A stretch of 7,739 nucleotides of DNA. It comes from Burkholderiales bacterium (GTDB lineage: Bacteria; Pseudomonadota; Gammaproteobacteria; Burkholderiales; Burkholderiaceae_C). Below are positions 1 to 5,824 of this stretch, in pieces. The first letter of the stretch is position 1; each line of letters starts with the position of its first letter. The position numbers and the translations under genes were made by a program. The stretch spans positions 1 to 7,739 of the forward strand of contig CANFYD010000163.1 of assembly GCA_947450745.1 (NCBI GenBank). Direction: 5' to 3'. The notes under the pieces are model-generated. The model saw nothing but the letters and a program-made list of their open reading frames with translations. It was not told the origin of the DNA and did no database searches.

Positions 1-368
1 GCATGCGTCATGGGCTGGATGCCGATCATCTGGCCACCATCGATGGCCTGACGCGCCTGAACCAGTGGCGAAACCCCCGTTGGCGCGCTACTGCGGCACC
101 TTGTTTTCGCTCGGCCACGGTGTCGCTGGTCGGCATCAAAGGGCGCTGGCTGGGCCAATGGGCGCAGGTCCGCAGCCCCTTCGGCATGTGGTTCACCGAT
201 GCGCTGAACGGGTGGTGGATGGCCCGGCTGCTTTCGCCGGGCTTTGCGCACTGTGCTGAGGGCAAGGAGCTGGCCTTTGGTGCGGTGGTGCTCGACGTCA
301 TGGGCCTTGCCTACTTGCTTGCTCGCGCGATGGCACGCACGACCGAAGCGCGCCACACGACGGCTTGA
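1..368 (+). pseudogene. Decayed NiCoT (HoxN/NixA-type) nickel/cobalt permease remnant, 5' end outside window
   Basis: Intact members are inner-membrane Ni2+/Co2+ permeases of about 330-370 residues with eight membrane segments. The frame opening at position 3 shows the family's first signature, RHGLDADHLATIDGLTR (HX4DH type). The next signature, GTLFSLGHG, lies in another frame (about 75-118). Later pieces, VGIKGRWLGQW and the GMxxTDxLNG-like GMWFTDALNGWW, are back in the first frame. The segment expected between them, including the LGFDT-type signature, is missing, and the whole remnant is only about 121 codons. I read this as a gene broken by two compensating frameshifts and one or more internal deletions. 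Its frame continues off the left edge. It has no evident functional link to the downstream operon. The family call is confident; the exact deletion endpoints are not. Confidence 0.78.
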
Positions 369-551
369 GCCTGCCCCGACCCGACCGGCCGCCCGGCGCT
401 GAATAAATCGACTGGTGAACAAGATTGCTGACGCGCTACAGCTTCTGGCCAGAGCAGCGGAGCATGCAGTCTGTCAGCCGGCCGTCAAGCCGCAGAGCCT
501 GTTGTCCATGGCCCTTTCCCTCAGTGCCTACCTGCCCAAACCTAGCGATCC

Positions 552-2771
552 ATGAGCATCCGAGTCCACTCACCCATCTCCAAGATCACGCTGGCGGCGC
601 TCTTGGCCACGGCATTGGCTGGCGTTCAGTTCGGCGCCCAGGCCGGCGCTCAGTCCGCCGCTCAGTCCGGCGAGGGCCCCGATGCCAAGGCCGCCCGCAT
701 CGAAGCGCAGATGACCGACGCAGAGCGCATGAGCTTGCTGGTTGGCATCATGCCGATCGCCTTCCCCGGCTCCAAGGCTGTCATCCCGGCAGGTGTGCCG
801 CCCACCGCCGGTTATGTGCCCGGCGTGCCTCGGCTGGGCGTGCCGGCACAGCTGGCGACCGATGCCAGCCTGGGCATCAGCAACCCGGGCGCGGCGCGTG
901 TCGGCGATGTGGCCACCGCGATGCCGGCCAGCCTGGCCATCGCCGCGTCCTTTGATACCGGCTTGGCCGAGCGCGTCGGGGCCACGGTGGCTCAGGAGGC
1001 CCGCGCCAAGGGCTTCAATGTGCTGCTGGGCGGCGGCATGAACCTGGCACGCGACCCGCGCAACGGGCGCAATTTCGAATACTTGGGTGAAGACCCGCTG
1101 CTGGCCGGTCGGCTGGCCGGCCACGCCATTCGCGGCTCGCAGGCCCAGGGCGTCGTCTCGACGATCAAGCATTTCGCGCTGAACGGCCAGGAGACGTTGC
1201 GCTTCTACGCCGACTCGGTCATCGGCGAGGCCGCGCTGCGCGAGAGCGAGCTGCTTGCGTTCGAGATCGGCATCGAGATCGGCCAGCCCGGCTCGGTGAT
1301 GTGTGCCTACAACCTGGTCAACGGCCACAAGGCCTGCGGCAACGACCATTTGCTGAACACCGTGCTGAAGCGCGACTGGGGCTACAAGGGCTGGGTCATG
1401 TCCGACTGGGGCGCGGTCAGCGACGCCACGTTTTTCAACGCGGGCCTGGACCAGCAAGCCGGCAGTCAATTGGACAAGCAGGTCTGGTTCGGCAAGCCGC
1501 TGGAAGCCTTGATTGCGGCCGGCAAGGTCAGCCAGGCCCGCGTCTCGGACGCCGTGCGGCGCATGCTGCGCAGCTTCTACGCGCTGGGCATCGAGCAGGC
1601 CTACAAGCCCCAAGCCATCGACTATCCAAGCAACGCCAAGGTCGCGTTGGAGGCCGCGCGCGCCGGCATCGTGCTGCTGAAGAACGACGGCGTGCTGCCG
1701 CTGGGCCAGGCCGCGCAGAGCGTGCTGGTCGTCGGTGGCAATGCGGACTTTGGCGTGATGTCCGGCGGCGGCTCCAGCCAGGTGATTCCCAGCAACGGCA
1801 AGCCTCGCTACGTGAACGGCGACATCGGCGATTCGTCGACGATGTTCAGTCGCCAGATGCTGATGCCGGGTGCGCCGCTGGCCGCGCTGAAAGCGGCCCT
1901 GCCGGAGGCCAAGTTCCGCTTCAGCTCCGGTTATTCAGCCGACACCGCAGCGGCCTATGCGGCGCAGGCCGACCTGGTGATCGTCTTCGCCACCAAGTGG
2001 GAGGGCGAAGCGTTCGACTCGGCCACACTCGCGCTGCCGCAAGGCCAGGACGAGTTGATCGCCAAGCTGGCGGCGGCCAACAAGAACACCGTCGTGGTGC
2101 TGGAGACCGGCAACCCGATCACCATGCCCTGGCATCAAGACGTGCGTGCCATCCTGCAAGCCTGGTATCCCGGCCAGGAAGGCGGCCAAGCGATCGCCGA
2201 TGTGTTGACCGGTGCGGTCAACCCCGCCGGCCGCTTGCCGATCAGCTTCCCGCAGGCCTTGACGCAGACGCCGCGTGGCGCGCTGCCCGGCATCGGGCTG
2301 CCCGAGCGCACGCCGGTCCAGGTGGCTTATGAAGAAGGTGCGGAGTCCGGCTACCGCTGGTTCGCCAAGACGGGACAGGCCCCGTTGTATGCCTTCGGCC
2401 ACGGCCTCAGCTACACCCGCTTCAGCCATGCCGAGGCGGGCGTGCGCAGCGCAAAGGGTGACACCGCGCTGACGCTGGGCCTGACCGTCAGCAATGACGG
2501 CGTGCTTGCCGGTGCCGACGTGCCTCAGGTCTATCTGGTCGCGCGCAACGGCAAGCCGCTGCAGCGCCTGGTCGGCTTCGAGAAGCTCGTGCTGCAAGCC
2601 GGTGAGCGGCGTGCGCTGAGCTTGCGCATTGATCCGCGCCTGTTGGCCGATTACAGCGAGGGCGGCTGGCGCGTGCCTGCCGGCGTCTACACCTTTGCCT
2701 TTGGCAAAAGCGCTGCCGAGTTGGGGCCGACTTTCGATGTGACCCTGTCGGGCCAGCGCCTGAAACCCTGA
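552..2771 (+). CDS. Periplasmic glycoside hydrolase family 3 beta-glucosidase (BglX-like)
   Basis: Exported retaining beta-glycosidase, expected to release glucose or similar sugars from the non-reducing end of oligosaccharides or glucosides. Residues 1 to about 33 form a Sec signal peptide (positive start, hydrophobic ITLAALLATALAG, AQA/AGA cleavage region); no lipobox cysteine. The GH3 barrel shows NLARDPRNGRNFEYLGEDP (R173), the KH substrate motif (K206-H207) and the nucleophile motif VMSDWGAV with D285. The second domain begins around GIVLLKNDGVLPL (about 373) and carries GGGSSQV (about 404) and WEGEAFD, where E484 or E486 is the probable acid/base. FGHGLSYTRF leads into a C-terminal FnIII-like domain. 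At 739 residues it is normal length. An in-frame TAG at 543-545 makes ATG 552 the first possible start; no clear Shine-Dalgarno precedes it. The 183 bp upstream (369-551) hold no gene, and I could not fix a promoter there. First gene of a probable three-gene operon. Sugar specificity is not readable. Confidence 0.95.
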   Translation: MSIRVHSPISKITLAALLATALAGVQFGAQAGAQSAAQSGEGPDAKAARIEAQMTDAERMSLLVGIMPIAFPGSKAVIPAGVPPTAGYVPGVPRLGVPAQLATDASLGISNPGAARVGDVATAMPASLAIAASFDTGLAERVGATVAQEARAKGFNVLLGGGMNLARDPRNGRNFEYLGEDPLLAGRLAGHAIRGSQAQGVVSTIKHFALNGQETLRFYADSVIGEAALRESELLAFEIGIEIGQPGSVMCAYNLVNGHKACGNDHLLNTVLKRDWGYKGWVMSDWGAVSDATFFNAGLDQQAGSQLDKQVWFGKPLEALIAAGKVSQARVSDAVRRMLRSFYALGIEQAYKPQAIDYPSNAKVALEAARAGIVLLKNDGVLPLGQAAQSVLVVGGNADFGVMSGGGSSQVIPSNGKPRYVNGDIGDSSTMFSRQMLMPGAPLAALKAALPEAKFRFSSGYSADTAAAYAAQADLVIVFATKWEGEAFDSATLALPQGQDELIAKLAAANKNTVVVLETGNPITMPWHQDVRAILQAWYPGQEGGQAIADVLTGAVNPAGRLPISFPQALTQTPRGALPGIGLPERTPVQVAYEEGAESGYRWFAKTGQAPLYAFGHGLSYTRFSHAEAGVRSAKGDTALTLGLTVSNDGVLAGADVPQVYLVARNGKPLQRLVGFEKLVLQAGERRALSLRIDPRLLADYSEGGWRVPAGVYTFAFGKSAAELGPTFDVTLSGQRLKP

Positions 2772-2830
2772 TGTCCGACCGGTTCAGAACCATCACTTAT
2801 TTCCAACCCCTCACACAAAGGTAGTTACCC

Positions 2831-3730
2831 ATGCGACCGCACGTAGAGTTAATTGACGAGCAAGACCTGATCTGGCACTTGGCCGAGTTGCCGCACGGCG
2901 TGGGCGATGCACGCCAACGCAACCTCAACTATTGCGAGGAAAAAGGCGAAGCCTCGCTGTTGGTGGAGTTCACCACGGACTGGTCGCGTCCGGCCGGCGT
3001 GCACGCCGCGCAGACCGAATGGTTTGTGCTGGAAGGCGAGGTCACGGTCGGCGGCGAACTGCTGGAGAAGGATGACTATCTGATGGCTCCGCAAGGCGTG
3101 CTGACGCCCGACTTGAAGGTCAAGGCCGGCACCCGCGTGCTGCTGTTCCGTGAATACGCCGACTGGGCCTTTGCACCGGCCAGCGAACACGGCGCGCAGC
3201 GCAACCCGCTGCATGAGCTGGTCATCAAGCGTGCCAGCAAGATGGAGTGGTACGACGTCACCCATCCGACGCACGGCAGCCCGATGGACTTCTCGCGCGG
3301 CGGCACACCGGTGCCCGGCCTCTTCATCAAGCTGCTGCACCACGACAAGGTCACCGGTTTCTACACCCGGCTGATCCACGCGAAGGCGAATTGGGTCGAG
3401 CATCCGCTCGCCCACCACCCGTGTTACGAGGAGTCGTACACCCTGCAGGGCGACTTCGACTACAACTTCGGCCGCATGTACCCGGGCACCTATTTCTTCC
3501 GCCCGGCCGGTGTGCGCCACGGCGACTTTGTGGCCGGCCCCGAAGGCACGACCTGGATCCTGCGTTGCGACGGCCGCCTGGTCGATTGGTACACCGACAA
3601 CGCCAGCGTCGAGATGCACGGCACGCCGCTCAACTGGGGCCCCGATTTCCCGGGCAGCGAGCCGCCGGTGCTGTTGCAGTCCACCCGCTCGCGTTCCGTT
3701 GGCCCGATGAAAGACCCGAGCTACGTATGA
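2831..3730 (+). CDS. Two-cupin protein, DUF4437/ChrR-cupin-like
   Basis: A 299-residue protein with two cupin barrels and no signal peptide, so presumably cytoplasmic. The N-terminal cupin has GVHAAQTEWFVLEGEV (H58, E63), then DDYLMAPQGV, where the usual second-motif histidine is absent (LT follows). The C-terminal cupin keeps a fuller metal-ligand set: HPLAHHPCYEESYTLQGDF (H195/H196, E200/E201) and FFRPAGVRHGDF (H230). A metal-dependent role such as dioxygenase, isomerase or hydrolase, or a sensing role, would fit the fold; I cannot choose. AAAGG at 2817-2821 lies nine bases before ATG 2831, a good ribosome binding site. It follows the glucosidase by 59 bp with no terminator between them and overlaps the next gene by ATGA, so the pair is probably translated coupled and may function together. 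Fold call is strong; DUF4437 assignment is from remembered family style; reaction unknown. Confidence 0.8.
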   Translation: MRPHVELIDEQDLIWHLAELPHGVGDARQRNLNYCEEKGEASLLVEFTTDWSRPAGVHAAQTEWFVLEGEVTVGGELLEKDDYLMAPQGVLTPDLKVKAGTRVLLFREYADWAFAPASEHGAQRNPLHELVIKRASKMEWYDVTHPTHGSPMDFSRGGTPVPGLFIKLLHHDKVTGFYTRLIHAKANWVEHPLAHHPCYEESYTLQGDFDYNFGRMYPGTYFFRPAGVRHGDFVAGPEGTTWILRCDGRLVDWYTDNASVEMHGTPLNWGPDFPGSEPPVLLQSTRSRSVGPMKDPSYV

Positions 3731-4524
3731 GCACGATCGCCAAACCTGTCCCCAGGCCCACGGGGCGCGACAGTTGCGGCTGGCGCAAGGTGTTCGCCGT
3801 GCTTGGCCCCTCGACCAACACCGTGGTCGAGCCCGAGTTCGCCGCCATGCGGCCGGCCGGCGTGACCAACCAGTACCGCGACATCTACATCGAGAACGCC
3901 AAGGCGCTGTCTGACGACACCTTCATGGCCGGCATCGGCATCTTGCAGGGCGCCGTCGATGCGGCGGTGCGCACGGCGATGACCAGCGAGCCCGACTACC
4001 TGGTGATGGGCGTGTCGGCCGTCTCCTTTGTCGGCGGTGCGCAGGCTTGCCACGCCCAGCTGAAGCATCTGCAGGAGCTGACCGGCTTGGGCGTCAGCGT
4101 CGGCCCGATCAGCTGCGTCGAGGCGCTCAAGGCCTACGGCGGCATCAAGCGCGTGGCCGTGATTTCGCCCTACTACCCCGTCGCCAACGCGCATGTGAAG
4201 AACTTCTTCAGCGACTACGGCATCGAGCAAGTGCGCGACCTGCCGCTGCGCTGCAAGAGCTGGACCGACATCTCGCGCGTCACCGAAGTGCAGATCGCGC
4301 AGGCGCTGAAGGCACTCGACGGCGACGACATCGACGCCATCGTGCAGGTGGGCACCAACTTGTCGATGGCCCGCCTGGCACCCTATGCCGAAGCCTTCCT
4401 CGACAAGCCGGTGATCGCGATCAACACCGCGACTTATTGGCACGCCCTGCGCACCAACCGCATCCTGGACGGCGTCGATGGCTTCGGGCCGCTGCTGCAG
4501 CATCTGGATTTGAAGAAGGACTGA
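3727..4524 (+). CDS. Asp/Glu racemase-superfamily protein (arylmalonate decarboxylase / maleate isomerase-like), catalytic cysteines apparently absent
   Basis: A 265-residue cytoplasmic protein. LGPSTNTVVEPEF (residues 26-38) matches the N-terminal signature of maleate cis-trans isomerases and arylmalonate decarboxylases, and KPVIAINTATYWHALR (227-242) matches their C-terminal region. These enzymes use one or two cysteines in a two-domain pseudo-symmetric fold for isomerisation, racemisation or decarboxylation of small acids. Here the first site reads LVMGVSAVSFVGG (G95, as at the glycine site of arylmalonate decarboxylase), and the second reads IVQVGTNLSM, with G209 where decarboxylase has the cysteine of its SCGG motif. 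Cysteines elsewhere are C17, C108, C130 and C176. ATG 3727 is chosen because it overlaps the cupin stop as ATGA and gives the usual length of about 240-265; the same frame stays open upstream, but that part is the shadow of the cupin gene. Either a distinct, non-cysteine chemistry or a relocated cysteine is possible. Superfamily call is strong; reaction unknown. Confidence 0.85.
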   Translation: MSTIAKPVPRPTGRDSCGWRKVFAVLGPSTNTVVEPEFAAMRPAGVTNQYRDIYIENAKALSDDTFMAGIGILQGAVDAAVRTAMTSEPDYLVMGVSAVSFVGGAQACHAQLKHLQELTGLGVSVGPISCVEALKAYGGIKRVAVISPYYPVANAHVKNFFSDYGIEQVRDLPLRCKSWTDISRVTEVQIAQALKALDGDDIDAIVQVGTNLSMARLAPYAEAFLDKPVIAINTATYWHALRTNRILDGVDGFGPLLQHLDLKKD

Positions 4525-4570
4525 GTCAGACAGTTAATCAATCCGGCCGGCCGCCTGATGGCCCGTCGGC

Positions 4571-4607
4571 AAAAGGGCGCAGTGTCTTGGACGCTGCACC
4601 CTTTTTT
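4571..4607 (+). terminator. Intrinsic terminator of the glucosidase-cupin-racemase operon
   Basis: The arms at 4571-4586 and 4590-4605 form a 16-position stem with one C.A mismatch and one U.G wobble, closed by a TTG loop. The stem base is AAAA/TTTT and a run of six T ends at 4607. It begins 46 bases after the stop at 4524. The A-run on the left arm means it could also work on the minus strand against read-through from the converging genes. Confidence 0.88.
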
Positions 4608-4710
4608 CTGGTGTTCGGTGGCATGCGGCTGGCGCGCGGACAGGTGGACTGGTCGGGGCGTCGATGGATTGGCGATCAGGGCTCGGCTTAGTCGCTCGAA
4701 TTCGGTGCAA

Positions 4711-4726
4711 GGATCGGCAACGATCC
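4711..4726. repeat. Perfect 6-bp hairpin with GCAA loop
   Basis: GGATCG and CGATCC pair perfectly around GCAA, a GNRA tetraloop in the plus-strand transcript. A related hairpin, GATCC-GGCA-GGATC, occurs at 4811-4824 inside the next repeat unit. No T-run follows either one, so they are not terminators. Confidence 0.5.
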
Positions 4727-4735
4727 GGCCGACTG

Positions 4736-4876
4736 GGCGCTCTGTTTCGCCCCTGTCCCCGGCCTGCGGCCAGCTCCTTGACCTCGCTGCACGGAACACC
4801 CAATCGATCTGATCCGGCAGGATCGGAGTCGCGCACGCGATAGCCGTGGCGGGGGCCAGGAGTGAAACAGAGCGCC
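4736..4876. repeat. 141-bp repeat unit bounded by 13-bp perfect inverted repeats
   Basis: GGCGCTCTGTTTC at 4736-4748 is matched exactly by its reverse complement at 4864-4876, and similarity continues inward (CCTGxCCCC on each side). Inside are CGGCCTGCGGCC, a hairpin at 4811-4824, and a 31-base stretch (4774-4804, beginning CTCCTTGAC and ending ACACCCAAT) that recurs in direct orientation at 5154-5184 with 27 of 31 matches. The GGCGCTC start is shared with the hairpin element at 5086-5092, suggesting one repeat family with a variable middle. No coding capacity is evident. Confidence 0.55.
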
Positions 4877-5068
4877 TTGGCTCCCAGCGTGTGGCGAGGC
4901 TGCGGGGGCGAAGTACATGGCCACTCTGGACGACGCCCTGAGCCGCAATGCACAGCGGCTGAAGATCAAGCCCGTTGTGCTGCGCAGCACGCCCTCTCAA
5001 GAAACAAAACTTTTTACACCCCGAAAAGCTGGCCGGGCTGCGGCCATCGGGTGCGTCCTTCCGCTCAT

Positions 5069-5184
5069 GCCAGGGCCAGCGGCCCTGGCGCTCACCAGGC
5101 ACAAACAGTCCACAGGACTGTTTGAGTCCGGGCTCTCTCCACCCGCTGCGCTCCTCCTTGACTTCGCTGCATGACACACCCAAT
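5069..5184 (+). repeat. Hairpin-rich repeat element, copy 1
   Basis: Two perfect hairpins stand side by side: GCCAGGGCC-AGC-GGCCCTGGC (5069-5089) and CAAACAGTCC-ACA-GGACTGTTTG (5102-5124). They are followed by a TCCGGGCT box and a CTCCTTGAC box leading into the 31-base repeat shared with 4774-4804. Positions 5069-5111 match the reverse complement of 5334-5376 at 39 of 43 bases, and 5115-5134 match 5310-5329 at 19 of 20. Copy 1 is therefore an inverted relative of copy 2. It lacks copy 2's third hairpin and clean terminal inverted repeats. No T-tract follows the hairpins. Confidence 0.75.
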
Positions 5185-5238
5185 GCCCTTGCTGAACGAG
5201 CACCTGCGTCCGCCTGATTGAAGAAACAAACAGCCGAA

Positions 5239-5406
5239 GGATCAGCGCGGCGGGGCGTTTTGCGCAGGTCAAGGAGGAAGCCGCAGCCTTAGGCTGCGCT
5301 GGGGGAGCAAGCCCGGACACAAACAGTCCTTACGGACTGTTTGTGCCTGGCGAGCGCCAAGGCCTCTGGCCTTGGCACGGAGCAAAACGTCCCGCCGGGC
5401 TGATCC
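5239..5406 (-). mobile_element. 168-bp MITE-like element, copy 2 of the hairpin repeat
   Basis: The 25-base ends at 5239-5263 and 5382-5406 are inverted repeats of each other (23 of 25 matches; GGATCAGC at the left end, GCTGATCC at the right). Between them lie three perfect hairpins: CGCAGCC-TTA-GGCTGCG (5282-5298), a 12-bp stem with a four-base loop (5318-5345), and GCCAAGGCC-TCT-GGCCTTGGC (5356-5376). Short length, terminal inverted repeats and no coding capacity suggest a MITE or other non-autonomous element. No target-site duplication is visible at the ends, so mobility is inferred; a complex REP/BIME is the alternative. Confidence 0.55.
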
Positions 5407-5511
5407 CGCGAGCACGCCGTTTCTTCGCGAACGCCGGGTGCCGCCAGGGGCCTGAATTGCTCTCAGCGACGAGCGAATGCGTGATCGCAGCGAAGAAGGC
5501 TGGCAGGCCGG

Positions 5512-5733
5512 TCAGCGCACAGCCGCCGAAATCGTGGCGCTTGTCTGTGCCGGGCGGGTTGACCACAGAGCTTGACTGGCAAGGTCTGCCGCAGTGACAT
5601 CGTCGGCGGTCACCGTATATTCGTTGTTGCTGCGTTCGACAAAATAAGCCGAGCGGTAGCGCTGCAGAAGTCCTCCGAGTGCTTGGCGGGCCTGATTGGG
5701 AGGGCCATTGAAGGTAAGGGTCAGCGTGGTCAT
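5512..5733 (-). CDS. Small hypothetical protein, 73 residues
   Basis: I do not recognise this protein. It begins MTTLTLTFNGPPNQARQALG, is soluble-looking, and has no signal peptide, membrane segment or cysteine. A strand-like start, a helix around QARQALGGLLQRYRSA and a second strand-like part (NEYTVTADD) would suit a small alpha/beta domain. ATG at 5733 is preferred over a GTG at 5823: the extra 30 residues of the longer version look like translated spacer, and GGAAA sits seven bases before the ATG. It lies 91 bp after the transporter stop on the same strand and could be the last gene of that operon. No terminator could be identified beyond its stop. Reality as a gene is likely but unproven. 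Confidence 0.5.
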   Translation of the reverse strand: MTTLTLTFNGPPNQARQALGGLLQRYRSAYFVERSNNEYTVTADDVTAADLASQALWSTRPAQTSATISAAVR

Positions 5734-5788
5734 GTCGAGGTTTCCATCAAATGAGGCCGGCGGCGCATCGCCATCGGCCCACGTTGAA

Positions 5789-5804
5789 CGCTGGCGAGCC
5801 AGCG
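5789..5804 (-). other. Small hairpin between transporter and 73-residue gene
   Basis: On the minus strand CGCTGG-CTCG-CCAGCG forms a perfect 6-bp stem with a four-base loop, about 20 bases after the transporter stop. No T-run follows, so it is not a standard terminator. It could be a weak processing or mRNA-stability structure, or chance in GC-rich DNA. Confidence 0.25.
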
Positions 5805-5824
5805 CGGTTGACCGGCTCGGCACT

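Larger units (their letters stand above)
4608..5511. other. Non-coding repeat-rich region between convergent transcription units
   Basis: I see no convincing gene in these 904 bases. Open frames on both strands have no recognisable domain or ribosome binding site, and peptide fragments recur among them (GVSCSEVKE and GVPCSEVKE) only because the underlying DNA is repeated. What it does hold is a dense set of palindromes and repeats: a GCAA-loop hairpin at 4711-4726, a unit at 4736-4876, a hairpin element at 5069-5184, and an inverted related element at 5239-5406. About 105 bases at 5407-5511 show no clear structure. Placement between two gene 3' ends is typical of REP/BIME or MITE-like elements. 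Confidence 0.7.

Noticed and set aside
500..528. TTGTCC...TGCCTA as a promoter for the GH3 gene
   Set aside because: Spacing is 17 bases but the -10 match is poor; not better than chance.
425..955. 176-residue plus-strand open frame overlapping the GH3 start
   Set aside because: Arg/Pro-rich shadow of the GH3 gene in another frame, with no domain or ribosome binding site.
570..1613. 347-residue minus-strand open frame
   Set aside because: Antisense shadow of the GH3 gene; GC-rich DNA commonly leaves such frames open. Nothing resembles a known protein.
2781..2791. GGTTC-A-GAACC palindrome between GH3 and cupin genes
   Set aside because: Only 5-bp arms, no T-run and no matching second copy; too short to call an operator or terminator.
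3247..3726. 160-residue upstream extension of the racemase-fold gene
   Set aside because: Arg/Pro-rich translation inside the cupin gene. The family N-terminus begins shortly after ATG 3727, which overlaps the cupin stop.
4434..5183. 249-residue minus-strand frame with a cysteine-containing repeat peptide
   Set aside because: The repeat peptide comes from repeated DNA, the frame runs over palindromes and the terminator, and it shows no domain.
4736..5406. CRISPR array
   Set aside because: Repeats are few, inverted, unequal in spacing and hairpin-rich, without regular spacers or cas genes.
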